Assembly (NCBI GenBank): GCA_022353185.1
Contig: JAKRWB010000338.1
Coordinates: 1-5,862 of the forward strand
Length of the DNA: 5,862 nt
From: ANME-2 cluster archaeon
GTDB lineage: Archaea; Halobacteriota; Methanosarcinia; Methanosarcinales; Methanocomedenaceae
Direction of reading: 5' to 3'
Shown: positions 1 to 5,862 of the stretch, piece after piece
How the letters are laid out: each line of letters opens with the position of its first letter
Numbering within the stretch: the stretch's first letter is position 1
Notes under the pieces: generated by a model
Databases searched by the model: none
The model's input: the letters and a program-made list of their open reading frames with translations, nothing else
Told to the model about the DNA's origin: nothing
Program-made: the position numbers and the translations under genes

Positions 1-119
1 CAGCCAATAAACCGGTCATAATTAGTAAGCATCAATCATTTCTTTTCGTTTAAAATTCTTTTGTATTGATTGTTGAAAATTAAGTGCCAACACTGAGTAA
101 GAAACACCGCATCTGAAAT

Positions 120-214
120 AATCGAAAAGCGCCTGCCAGCCCCCTCACCACAAGGGCTAGTGGAGCAGACCGAGAGGGGCTCCCTGTATGAGTGAACCGA
201 AGGGGGGCAGCAGG
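120..214. repeat. GC-rich structured element, copy 1
   Basis: This is the first of two direct, diverged copies of a GC-rich element in otherwise AT-rich DNA. Both copies begin with the same 18 bases, AATCGAAAAGCGCCTGCC, and also share CCACAAGG, a GCAGAYCGA-like block and GAGTGAA in the same order. Copy 1 can fold. CCTGC (132-136) pairs with GCAGG (210-214), and GCCCCC (139-144) pairs with GGGGGC (203-208). TCAC (145-148) can pair with GTGA (192-195). Inside are small hairpins, CAC/GTG (149-151 with 160-162) and AGGG/CCCT (175-178 with 182-185). The outline suits a branched RNA or a palindromic dispersed element. Which strand, if any, is transcribed is unknown, and I do not recognise the family. 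Confidence 0.6.
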
Positions 215-315
215 AGAGCATTTTGAGAACGGCTGTCTGCACTGGAAATGAAGGACTTCTCTATAAAATTAGTTCCGGTATAAAGTTTCGAATTATATTA
301 ACAGATTGCCGGAAC

Positions 316-416
316 AATCGAAAAGCGCCTGCCTGCCGTCTCACACCACAAGGACGTGAAGCAGATCGATATGGGCACCCGGGCAGAGTGAAGGTGAGAA
401 GGGGCGGCAGCAGAGC
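316..416. repeat. GC-rich structured element, copy 2
   Basis: This is the second copy, in the same orientation and starting 196 bases after copy 1. After the shared 18-base start the sequence diverges, but the fold is kept. CTGCCG (333-338) pairs with CGGCAG (405-410), and TCTCAC (339-344) pairs with GTGAGA (394-399), leaving AGGGG (400-404) bulged on the 3' side. An outer CTG/CAG (329-331 with 411-413) extends the stem. A small inner hairpin, CAC/GTG (347-349 with 356-358), matches the one in copy 1. The stem bases differ from copy 1 while pairing is preserved, which favours selection on structure. A TATA-like string at 280-285 could give a transcript starting near this copy, but that is speculative. 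Confidence 0.6.
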
Positions 417-478
417 CGAAGAATGGAATGGAGGATGTTTTATTTGTTTATTTATTTCTAATTTAATTCTTATTGTTC

Positions 479-510
479 ATACATTGATGAATGTATAAAA
501 TTATTTATAC
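479..510. promoter_or_regulatory. Two overlapping inverted repeats, candidate operator
   Basis: Two perfect 7-4-7 inverted repeats overlap by four bases. The first is ATACATT (479-485), spacer GATG, AATGTAT (490-496). The second is GTATAAA (493-499), spacer ATTA, TTTATAC (504-510). The core ATAC/GTAT/ATAC therefore recurs every 14 bases (479, 493, 507). The right arm contains the TATA-like box presumed to drive the methyltransferase operon, so a protein bound here could block or help transcription initiation. The dyads are AT-rich and short, and no regulator gene is visible in the window. The operator role is inferred. Confidence 0.4.
504..510 (+). promoter_or_regulatory. TATA-like box of the methyltransferase operon
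   Basis: TTTATAC lies 70 bases before the methyltransferase ATG. With archaeal geometry (start about 25 bases downstream) the transcript would begin near 530-535 and leave a leader of about 40 bases carrying the Shine-Dalgarno site at 564-569. If the host is a bacterium this reading does not apply. The region is so AT-rich that other TATA-like strings are present, for example TATAAAA at 494-500. Confidence 0.35.
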
Positions 511-573
511 CTTTAATGTAAATATTATTATTAAAAAATATTTCCATATTCAATCAAATAATCGAGGGGAACA

Positions 574-1728
574 ATGCACTTTTTTTCATCAAATAACGAT
601 GTAAATCAAATAACATTTACTTCACTTCCAAAACCTCAAACCCCTATCATGCGGTTAAATACAATTTGCCCATATTTCACAATGTTTCCAATTGATTTTC
701 CCTTCAATATCCTTTCAGAAGCGCAAACCAGTGAATGGATTCTGGATCCATTTTGCGGGCGTGGGACTACAAATTTTGCTGCAAGGTTGAGGGGACTTTC
801 ATCATTTGGAATTGATTCAAGTCCAATAGCATGTGCTATTTCAGCTGCAAAATTTGTGAACACCACATCTACTAAAATAATTACTCTTTGTAAAACAATT
901 CTGGAAAATGAATTGGAACCCAAACATATTCCGCAAGGAAAATTTTGGGAATTATGTTACTATCCATCAACATTAAAGAAGATTTGTATAATCAGAGAGG
1001 CACTATTAAAAGAATGTATATCTGATGATGCAATTGCACTCAAAGCTTTAATGCTTGGAATTCTTCATGGACCAGTCAATAAAAATTTCCCTTCATACCT
1101 TTCAAACCAAATGCCTAGGACATTTAGTTCTAAACCTGATTATTCTGTTCGATATTGGGTAAAAAATGGATTCTTCCCTAAAAATATTGATGTTCTTGAT
1201 ACAGTTTCACGAAAGGCTAATTATTCATTCAACACGTTACCTTCTAAAATTGCTGGAGGTATCTCATTATCAGACGCTCGCAAACCTTTAAAATTCATTC
1301 CTGATGAAGGTTTCAACTGGATTATTACTTCTCCCCCTTATTTTGGGATGATAACTTATATGCAAGACCAATGGTTACGTAACTGGTTCCTCGGCGGGCC
1401 AGATTTAGTTGACTATTCTAATACAAATCAGCTCGGTTATGGAAGTAAAGAAATATTCATTCAAGAACTTGCAAAAGTGTGGGAAAATATTACTAAAGCT
1501 TGTGCTTCTGGTGCAAAAATGGTAATTCGTTTTGGGGCGCTTCCAAATAAATCAAATAACCCATCTGAAATCGTTCAAGAATCTATCAATCGTGCAAATT
1601 GTGGATGGGAACATTATAGTACAGATTGTGCAGGGACTTCAAATGGAGGAAATAGACAATCTGCACAGTTTGGTGAGAAAATGGGAAAACCACAAAAAGA
1701 AATTGATTATTATGCAGTTTTAAGGTGA
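574..1728 (+). CDS. Amino-group DNA methyltransferase (m6A or m4C)
   Basis: The 384-residue protein is a site-specific DNA methyltransferase that would move a methyl group from S-adenosylmethionine to adenine N6 or cytosine N4. Motif I, the cofactor loop, is DPFCGRGTT (residues 58-66), followed by a motif II-like acidic strand end GIDSSP (79-84). The catalytic motif IV is TSPPYFGM (252-259, SPPY 253-256). A motif X-like stretch precedes motif I (about 30-48). About 185 residues separate motifs I and IV, resembling the alpha-class order in which the target-recognition region lies between them. SPPY is frequent in m4C enzymes but does not settle the base. The start is firm: an in-frame TAA sits at 559-561 and GAGGGG at 564-569 is the Shine-Dalgarno site. 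It heads an operon with NurA and HerA, which suggests that it marks self DNA. No classical restriction endonuclease is adjacent. Confidence 0.9.
   Translation: MHFFSSNNDVNQITFTSLPKPQTPIMRLNTICPYFTMFPIDFPFNILSEAQTSEWILDPFCGRGTTNFAARLRGLSSFGIDSSPIACAISAAKFVNTTSTKIITLCKTILENELEPKHIPQGKFWELCYYPSTLKKICIIREALLKECISDDAIALKALMLGILHGPVNKNFPSYLSNQMPRTFSSKPDYSVRYWVKNGFFPKNIDVLDTVSRKANYSFNTLPSKIAGGISLSDARKPLKFIPDEGFNWIITSPPYFGMITYMQDQWLRNWFLGGPDLVDYSNTNQLGYGSKEIFIQELAKVWENITKACASGAKMVIRFGALPNKSNNPSEIVQESINRANCGWEHYSTDCAGTSNGGNRQSAQFGEKMGKPQKEIDYYAVLR
1723..1728 (+). promoter_or_regulatory. NurA Shine-Dalgarno site overlapping the methyltransferase stop
   Basis: AGGTGA, complementary to the conserved 16S rRNA 3' end, contains the TGA stop of the methyltransferase (1726-1728) and lies seven bases before the NurA ATG at 1736. 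A ribosome ending on the methylase gene would stop on the NurA initiation site, so the two genes are probably translationally coupled. An in-frame TAA at 1721-1723 rules out an earlier NurA start. Confidence 0.65.
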
Positions 1729-1735
1729 CCTAAAT

Positions 1736-2893
1736 ATGTTTGATCTACAAATTTTACCTCAATTAAAGCAAATAATAGCCATTCGAACTCAAGGTGATAA
1801 AAGGTTACTTGAAACTCTTAGAAGAGAAGTCCGATCTTTTTCAAGTGAAGTGAAAAAAATTCAGGTTAGATCGGCAACAGCGGTGTCTCTTGTTGCTAGT
1901 GATGGGGGTAATAATAAACTGGCTTTTGATCCCTTTTATGTTCAACTCGTTAGAGTAACAGACTCTTATGGGAAAGAGTTGTGTTTTGATGCAGTTTCTC
2001 CTTCAACTGATACTGATGAACTTAGTGGTGCACAATTCAATTCCGATGGTTCACCAAAAACAGCCCTTGGAAAAATGATGATGGGTTTAGGTGTAGATAA
2101 TTTAAACAAACTCAGTCCTATGATTCCGAAGGGTTCAATAATTCGTAACACACCTGAAAAGGTTAAACCAGGTTGGGTAATGGTATATCGGGATCTCTGC
2201 GAGTGGGCGGTTCTTTATGAAAGAATTGTGTTTGAATCATTTGCTACTGATACTCTAATTGTTCGTGATGGTCAATTGCGGAGCAAGATATTTGCAGGTG
2301 AATTATTTGTAAAATGGCGCAAAAATATTGAAGAATCGATTGATGCAATATATAAAAAAGACAAGAGACGAATATATCTTGTCGGAATCGCTAAACACAG
2401 CAAAGTAATCGATCGATATCGATTGGCAATGGCAATAGAAGGTGTATTTCCTTCAGGTGAACCAAGATATGTAAGGATACCACGAAATATTGAAGCTAAA
2501 GCCTATTTATGGGAAGAATATGCAAGGGGGGCTGAAATCGAAGGGGAAGAAGGAGAAGCACCAAAATTTGTTGCAGGGGATATGTTCCTTGTCCGATTTG
2601 GTAAAAGAAGTGGGGATCCAATCTGGGCTATAGATATTTTATCCAGCCAAAGTAATCGTTCATCAGAAATATTTGGATATCTGCTTAATGATGCAATTCA
2701 AGGATTTCCGGTTCCTTTTTACCCCCTATGCTTACAAAAAGCTCATGAGCATGCACAAATTGTTGATTTTGATTTGCAAATCTTCCAAGATGAAATATTT
2801 TCTGCTGTGAGGGGACTTCTACCTAAAGAAAAGCAATATGTAGTTGATTCAATGAAATTTCATTCAGATTTATCGGCTCGGAGGTATACATGA
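1736..2893 (+). CDS. nurA: NurA-domain nuclease, partner of HerA
   Basis: The 385-residue protein matches the NurA family, which are RNase H-like, Mn-dependent nucleases with 5'-3' exonuclease and single-strand endonuclease activity that dock on the HerA hexamer. The first catalytic Asp is in the strand-end motif VASDGGNN (53-60, D56). A second lies in LIVRDGQL (174-181, D178). E156 or E162, in CEWAVLYE (155-162), is the likely acidic residue between them. The family's C-terminal His is probably H337 or H339, in QKAHEHAQ (334-341). YLVGIAKHSK (214-223) is the typical strand after the second Asp. A small acidic insert, EGEEGE (269-274), is present. Length is in the family range. The gene sits seven bases after the methylase gene and overlaps herA by four bases. 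Assignment rests on motif order plus the adjacent HerA; sequence divergence in this family is high. Confidence 0.85.
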   Translation: MFDLQILPQLKQIIAIRTQGDKRLLETLRREVRSFSSEVKKIQVRSATAVSLVASDGGNNKLAFDPFYVQLVRVTDSYGKELCFDAVSPSTDTDELSGAQFNSDGSPKTALGKMMMGLGVDNLNKLSPMIPKGSIIRNTPEKVKPGWVMVYRDLCEWAVLYERIVFESFATDTLIVRDGQLRSKIFAGELFVKWRKNIEESIDAIYKKDKRRIYLVGIAKHSKVIDRYRLAMAIEGVFPSGEPRYVRIPRNIEAKAYLWEEYARGAEIEGEEGEAPKFVAGDMFLVRFGKRSGDPIWAIDILSSQSNRSSEIFGYLLNDAIQGFPVPFYPLCLQKAHEHAQIVDFDLQIFQDEIFSAVRGLLPKEKQYVVDSMKFHSDLSARRYT

Positions 2894-5013
2894 AACTATT
2901 TCCCAAAGAACAGGTAGTTGGAATTTTTCGGGGCTTTAAACAAGGAGGTCTTGAATTCCATGCTGAATTGATTCTACCTTATAACAACAGCTTTCAAAAT
3001 GCTCCTATGCACGGTCAGTTTATTATAATTCAACTTGAAACTGAAGATGAAGGTGTTTTAGGAAGAATTACTTCAATTTCTTCAGAAGGTAGATTATCTT
3101 CAAGTTCTGGGGAAGATTATGGAATTCGTGCGGTGGCAGAAGACAGAGAAATCCCTGAAGACTTGCGTGAACAATATCTTAAATACCGCATTGAGATACG
3201 TGTTCTTGGAGTAATCAGGGTAGTAGATGGGAGTGTTGTGTTTGCGGCATCTCACAGAAGGTTGCCACATGTGGGTAGTAAAGTTGCATTTTTATCAAAT
3301 GAACTTTTAAGAGAAGTTGCGGGGCACAATCTAGAGGGCGTAGATTTGGGGTTCTTTGCATTGGGCGAATTTATATATTGTGGTGATGATGAACGCTTTA
3401 AGTCAGAACCATGGATGAAAATAAAAAGTCCAGCGATTATTCCTCATTTTGCCATCGAAAATCTTGTATCGAGAAGATCTTTTGTCTTTGCTCGTGCAGG
3501 ATTTGGAAAATCAAATCTCAATAAACTACTATTCAGTAGCCTTTACAAAGAAACACCAACAATCGAGAAGAGGGGGGGACAAAAAGTTCCTGTTGGAACA
3601 TTAATTTTTGACCCTGATGGAGAATACTATTGGCCAGACGATAGAAACCGTCCAGGACTCTGTGACGTCCCTGAACTTGAAGATAAACTTGTTGTATTCA
3701 CGAAGAAGAAAGGACCAAGTCCATTTTATGATTCATTTGTAGCAAGTAATATCAAATTGGATATTCGCCGCTTAAGACCGAGTGATGTTATTTCCATAGC
3801 TCTTGCCCCAGCAAAACAGGGGCAACAGAATGTACAGAAGCTAAAAAGTTTGAATGATCAAAGATGGAAACAACTTGTTGACGAAATTTATCAGAATGGT
3901 AATATGGCAGATCCAGATTTAATAAAAGAATTGCTCTATTTAACAGACTCGCAAGATGCAGAAGTGTATGCTGCAAGGGCAAATATGACATCTATTGTAA
4001 AAATGCTCCATGACCCTGGTAGTTATATGCTAGATATGCTCATTACTTCACTTAAAGAGGGAAAACTTTGTATTATCGATGTTTCACAATTGAGAGGAGA
4101 ACCAGCATTAATTCTATCTGGGATAATACTTCAAAAAATATTTGAGTACAATCAGGACCAATTCACATCAGCTAAACCAAAAACAATCCCAACGATTGCA
4201 GTAGTTGAAGAAGCGCAGTCAGTCCTTGGAAGTTCTGGAGGCTCAGCACCTTATGTCGCATGGGTGAAAGAAGGACGAAAATATGACCTTGGAGCTGTGC
4301 TTATTACACAACAACCTGGAAGCATATCAGGCGAAATTCTTAGTCAAGGTGATAACTGGTTTGTATTTCATCTGCTCTCTGCAACTGATCTTCAAGCACT
4401 TAAAAGAGCGAATGCACATTTTTCAGACGATTTATTGAGTACCTTACTAAATGAACCACTTGTTGGAAATGGAGTTTTTTGGAGCAGTTCTGGAGGAAAA
4501 AGTTATCCTATACCCATTAGGGTATTGTCATTCGAGGAATTATACGAGGCTCGCGACCCCTCATATATACTGCCCGCTGGTTCAACATTTGCAAAGGAAC
4601 TTAAAAGCAAATTTTATAAATCAGTAAGCTTAGAACAGTCACAGGAAGTTTCGATTACTGAAAGTGATGAAACTATTGATATTTCCAATGAGTTAGAATC
4701 TGAAGAAGGTGAAGGAGAAGCAATTGATATTTATGAATCGAACGTTTCTTCAGCAATAAATTCATTACGAAACAATGTTCTTCTTATCGAAGGTATTCAA
4801 CAAAATGGAAAACCATGGTATGGAATTCAGATTGAACTAATGAATGCATTGCCCGATGTGATTGATGAAGAAGAACGGAGACAGATAGCATATAATATTG
4901 TACCCCAAGCGATGAATAAGATTTTTGGTGAAGAAAATTGGGATACTGAAAAAAGGCCAAAAAAATCAAGTCCAGGTACAACGTCGTGGATTATTTTAAA
5001 AAAATCAGAATGA
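2890..5013 (+). CDS. herA: HerA-family DNA-translocating ATPase with C-terminal extension
   Basis: The 707-residue protein is a HerA-type ATPase of the FtsK-HerA superfamily. These form hexameric rings that pump DNA and activate NurA. Residues 1 to about 170 are the expected HAS-barrel. The RecA-like core follows: Walker A in ARAGFGKSN (201-209, K207), FDPDGEYYW (240-248), Walker B VVEEAQ (438-443, with E440-E441), and a sensor/arginine-finger region GRKYDLG (462-468, R463) followed by LITQQPGSIS (471-480). QGDNWFVFHL (486-495) is also typical. Well-studied archaeal HerA proteins are about 500 residues. Here an acidic low-complexity linker (about 584-617) leads to an extra segment of about 90 residues (618-707) that I do not recognise. 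The ATG overlaps the NurA TGA as ATGA, with GGAGG at 2880-2884 five bases ahead, so it is surely co-translated with NurA. Mre11 and Rad50 are absent, which argues against the housekeeping end-resection operon. Confidence 0.92.
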   Translation: MKLFPKEQVVGIFRGFKQGGLEFHAELILPYNNSFQNAPMHGQFIIIQLETEDEGVLGRITSISSEGRLSSSSGEDYGIRAVAEDREIPEDLREQYLKYRIEIRVLGVIRVVDGSVVFAASHRRLPHVGSKVAFLSNELLREVAGHNLEGVDLGFFALGEFIYCGDDERFKSEPWMKIKSPAIIPHFAIENLVSRRSFVFARAGFGKSNLNKLLFSSLYKETPTIEKRGGQKVPVGTLIFDPDGEYYWPDDRNRPGLCDVPELEDKLVVFTKKKGPSPFYDSFVASNIKLDIRRLRPSDVISIALAPAKQGQQNVQKLKSLNDQRWKQLVDEIYQNGNMADPDLIKELLYLTDSQDAEVYAARANMTSIVKMLHDPGSYMLDMLITSLKEGKLCIIDVSQLRGEPALILSGIILQKIFEYNQDQFTSAKPKTIPTIAVVEEAQSVLGSSGGSAPYVAWVKEGRKYDLGAVLITQQPGSISGEILSQGDNWFVFHLLSATDLQALKRANAHFSDDLLSTLLNEPLVGNGVFWSSSGGKSYPIPIRVLSFEELYEARDPSYILPAGSTFAKELKSKFYKSVSLEQSQEVSITESDETIDISNELESEEGEGEAIDIYESNVSSAINSLRNNVLLIEGIQQNGKPWYGIQIELMNALPDVIDEEERRQIAYNIVPQAMNKIFGEENWDTEKRPKKSSPGTTSWIILKKSE

Positions 5014-5106
5014 TTTAAATGTAATCCTTTAGCATATCTCTCATTTGGATGTTGATGTTATGGCACTGATTGCTTATAGAAGCATAATCTTGAAACACTT
5101 ATATAA

Positions 5107-5190
5107 AAATTATATGATGAATTGGTGAATGAGGGAATTCATTGTGGAATCGATTGGTTTGTTGATGATGATATTGAATTTTATTTATAA
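5107..5190 (+). pseudogene. Possible C-terminal remnant of a decayed small gene
   Basis: One frame reads 27 codons with a protein-like composition (including NEGIHCGIDWFVDDDIEFYL) up to a TAA at 5188-5190. In the same frame KHNLETLI lies upstream (5080-5103), separated by a single TAA at 5104-5106. Shifting frame by one base extends it to an ATG at 5060 (MALIAYR). This pattern fits a short gene broken by a nonsense change and a frameshift. It has no recognised family, and a stretch this short can look coding by chance. Confidence 0.25.
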
Positions 5191-5208
5191 ATCGCGTTGG
5201 TATGAATA

Positions 5209-5214
5209 TTTATA
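5209..5214 (+). promoter_or_regulatory. TATA-like box of the HD gene
   Basis: TTTATA lies 62 bases before the GTG start of the HD gene, a spacing close to the 70 bases seen for the methyltransferase. With archaeal geometry it would start transcription near 5238 and leave a leader of about 33 bases containing the Shine-Dalgarno site. A competing TTTATAA is at 5184-5190. AT-richness makes chance matches likely. Confidence 0.3.
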
Positions 5215-5254
5215 GAGTCGCAATCATAGAGACAAATATTAAAAATTTATATTC

Positions 5255-5260
5255 GGGAGG
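5255..5260 (+). promoter_or_regulatory. Shine-Dalgarno site fixing the GTG start of the HD gene
   Basis: GGGAGG lies ten bases before GTG at 5271. An in-frame TAA at 5262-5264 excludes any earlier start, and the first in-frame ATG is at codon 62, after conserved family motifs. GTG is therefore the start. Confidence 0.7.
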
Positions 5261-5270
5261 TTAAAAAAAC

Positions 5271-5862
5271 GTGGCAAAAAATGTACATGAAATTCGTGAT
5301 CCCATCCACAATTTTATCCGTCTCGATTCAAATGAGCGCAAAGTCCTTGATTCGCGTCCCTTCCAGAGGCTTCGGTATATCCATCAGTTGGGCCTCACTT
5401 ATCTTTTATATCCAGGTGCCACGCATCGAAGATTCGAACATTCGTTAGGCGTTATGGAGCTTGCCAGCAGAGTCTATGACGTTATCACCAATCCTGCAAA
5501 TATTTTTCATGATACCGTAAGAGATGAAGTGCCCCCATTAGGTTCATTCAAACATCAATACTGGCGTCAGGTTCTTAGAATGGCTGCATTGTGCCATGAT
5601 ATTGGGCATTTGCCTTTTTCTCACTCAGCTGAGAAAGAATTACTCCCAGAAGGATGGAATCATGAACGTCTTACTCTTGAAATAATTCGTAGTGCTGAGA
5701 TGGAATCAATATGGAAGGAGATAAAGATCACATCAGATGATGTTGCTAAATTAGCTGTTGGTCCTAAATACTTCAGGGAAATTTATTTTAGTAATTGGGA
5801 GGCTATTCTTTCAGAAATAATTACAGGAAATTCATTTGGAGTTGATCGAATGGACTATCTAC
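5271..5862 (+). CDS. HD-domain phosphohydrolase, dNTPase/SAMHD1-like (3' end cut)
   Basis: The window shows the first 197 codons; the gene runs off the right edge. It belongs to the HD superfamily phosphohydrolases related to bacterial dGTPases and SAMHD1 (the COG1078 type), which typically hydrolyse dNTPs to deoxynucleosides and triphosphate. The N-terminal signature is IRDPIHNFIRLD (residues 8-19), then FQRLRYIHQLGLTYLLYPGA (31-50). Metal-binding residues are visible: H57 in RFEHSLGV (54-61), H109-D110 in CHDIGHLPFSH (108-118), and the distal Asp D192 in GVDRMDYL (190-197). H113, H118 and H131 (NHE) match other conserved family positions. The active site looks intact. It is on the same strand as the methylase-NurA-HerA operon but 257 bases away with its own possible promoter. 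It may be a partner that lowers dNTP pools or an unrelated neighbour. True substrate is unknown. Confidence 0.88.
   Translation, partial: MAKNVHEIRDPIHNFIRLDSNERKVLDSRPFQRLRYIHQLGLTYLLYPGATHRRFEHSLGVMELASRVYDVITNPANIFHDTVRDEVPPLGSFKHQYWRQVLRMAALCHDIGHLPFSHSAEKELLPEGWNHERLTLEIIRSAEMESIWKEIKITSDDVAKLAVGPKYFREIYFSNWEAILSEIITGNSFGVDRMDYL

Larger units (their letters stand above)
1..573. other. Gene-free leader region upstream of the operon
   Basis: I see no credible protein gene in this stretch. Bases 1-119 are AT-rich and featureless; a short open frame at the very start ends at a TAA at 51-53 and could be the tail of an upstream gene, but nothing supports that. Two GC-rich repeat copies follow (about 120-214 and 316-416). 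They are separated by an AT-rich spacer with TATA-like strings at 262-268 (TATAAAA) and 280-285 (ATAAAG). From about 425 to 573 the sequence is very AT-rich and holds the presumed promoter of the methyltransferase operon. Confidence 0.6.
5014..5270. other. AT-rich spacer between herA and the HD gene
   Basis: The 257 bases hold no intact gene. They contain a possible coding remnant (about 5060-5190), an AT-only inverted repeat ATATAA/TTATAT (5101-5106 with 5110-5115), and TTTATA strings at 5184-5189 and 5209-5214. I find no strong GC-rich terminator after herA. The spacer suggests that the HD gene is a separate transcription unit. Confidence 0.5.

Noticed and set aside
36..242. Open frame of 68 codons on the - strand
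   Set aside because: It runs across repeat copy 1, whose base pairing explains the sequence better, and it has no recognisable family or ribosome binding site.
120..416. CRISPR array or tRNA reading of the GC-rich repeats
   Set aside because: There are only two diverged copies of about 100 bases with a 196-base period, no short exact repeats with spacers, and no tRNA arms or CCA-adjacent acceptor pairing.
223..498. Open frame of 91 codons on the + strand
   Set aside because: It starts at a TTG without a Shine-Dalgarno site, crosses repeat copy 2 and ends in AT-rich promoter DNA. The composition changes abruptly along its length and no domain is visible.
520..543. AAATATT/AATATTT inverted repeat before the methyltransferase
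   Set aside because: The arms are AT-only with a 10-base AT-only spacer and carry little information compared with the dyads at 479-510.
5002..5016. Inverted repeat AAATCA/TGATTT at the herA stop as a terminator
   Set aside because: It has only six AT-rich pairs with a three-base loop overlapping the stop codon, too weak to call.
5101..5115. ATATAA/TTATAT dyad as an operator
   Set aside because: Short, AT-only dyads are expected by chance in this spacer, and it lies far from the HD gene start.

Overview
This is an AT-rich accessory region from a prokaryote. Several signals lean towards an archaeon of the methanogen type. There are TTTATA-like boxes about 60 to 70 bases before two start codons. 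One Shine-Dalgarno site reads AGGTGA. The HerA/NurA pair is best known from archaea. No rRNA, tRNA or lineage-diagnostic protein is present, and HerA-NurA operons also occur in bacteria, so the assignment is tentative.

Bases 1-573 contain no convincing gene. They hold two direct, diverged copies of a GC-rich element (about 120-214 and 316-416). Both copies can fold into the same kind of long stem although the paired bases differ. An AT-rich promoter region follows, with two overlapping 7-4-7 inverted repeats (479-510) whose right arm contains a TATA-like box.

Bases 574-5013 carry a tight three-gene operon, all on the + strand. It encodes an amino-group DNA methyltransferase (574-1728), a NurA-family nuclease (1736-2893) and a HerA-family hexameric DNA-pumping ATPase (2890-5013) with an unusual acidic linker and C-terminal extension. 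The methyltransferase stop codon lies inside the NurA Shine-Dalgarno site, and the NurA and HerA genes overlap by ATGA, so translation is probably coupled. Mre11 and Rad50, the usual archaeal neighbours of HerA-NurA, are not seen. The layout therefore looks like a restriction-modification-like defence module: the methylase would mark self DNA and HerA-NurA would translocate on and degrade unmarked DNA. This role is inferred from domain content and gene order.

Bases 5014-5270 separate the operon from the next gene. They contain a possible decayed coding remnant (about 5060-5190) and a second TATA-like box. From 5271 to the window end runs the N-terminal part of an HD-domain phosphohydrolase of the dNTPase/SAMHD1-like type. 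It is cut by the window edge. It probably has its own promoter, and whether it works with the operon cannot be decided here.
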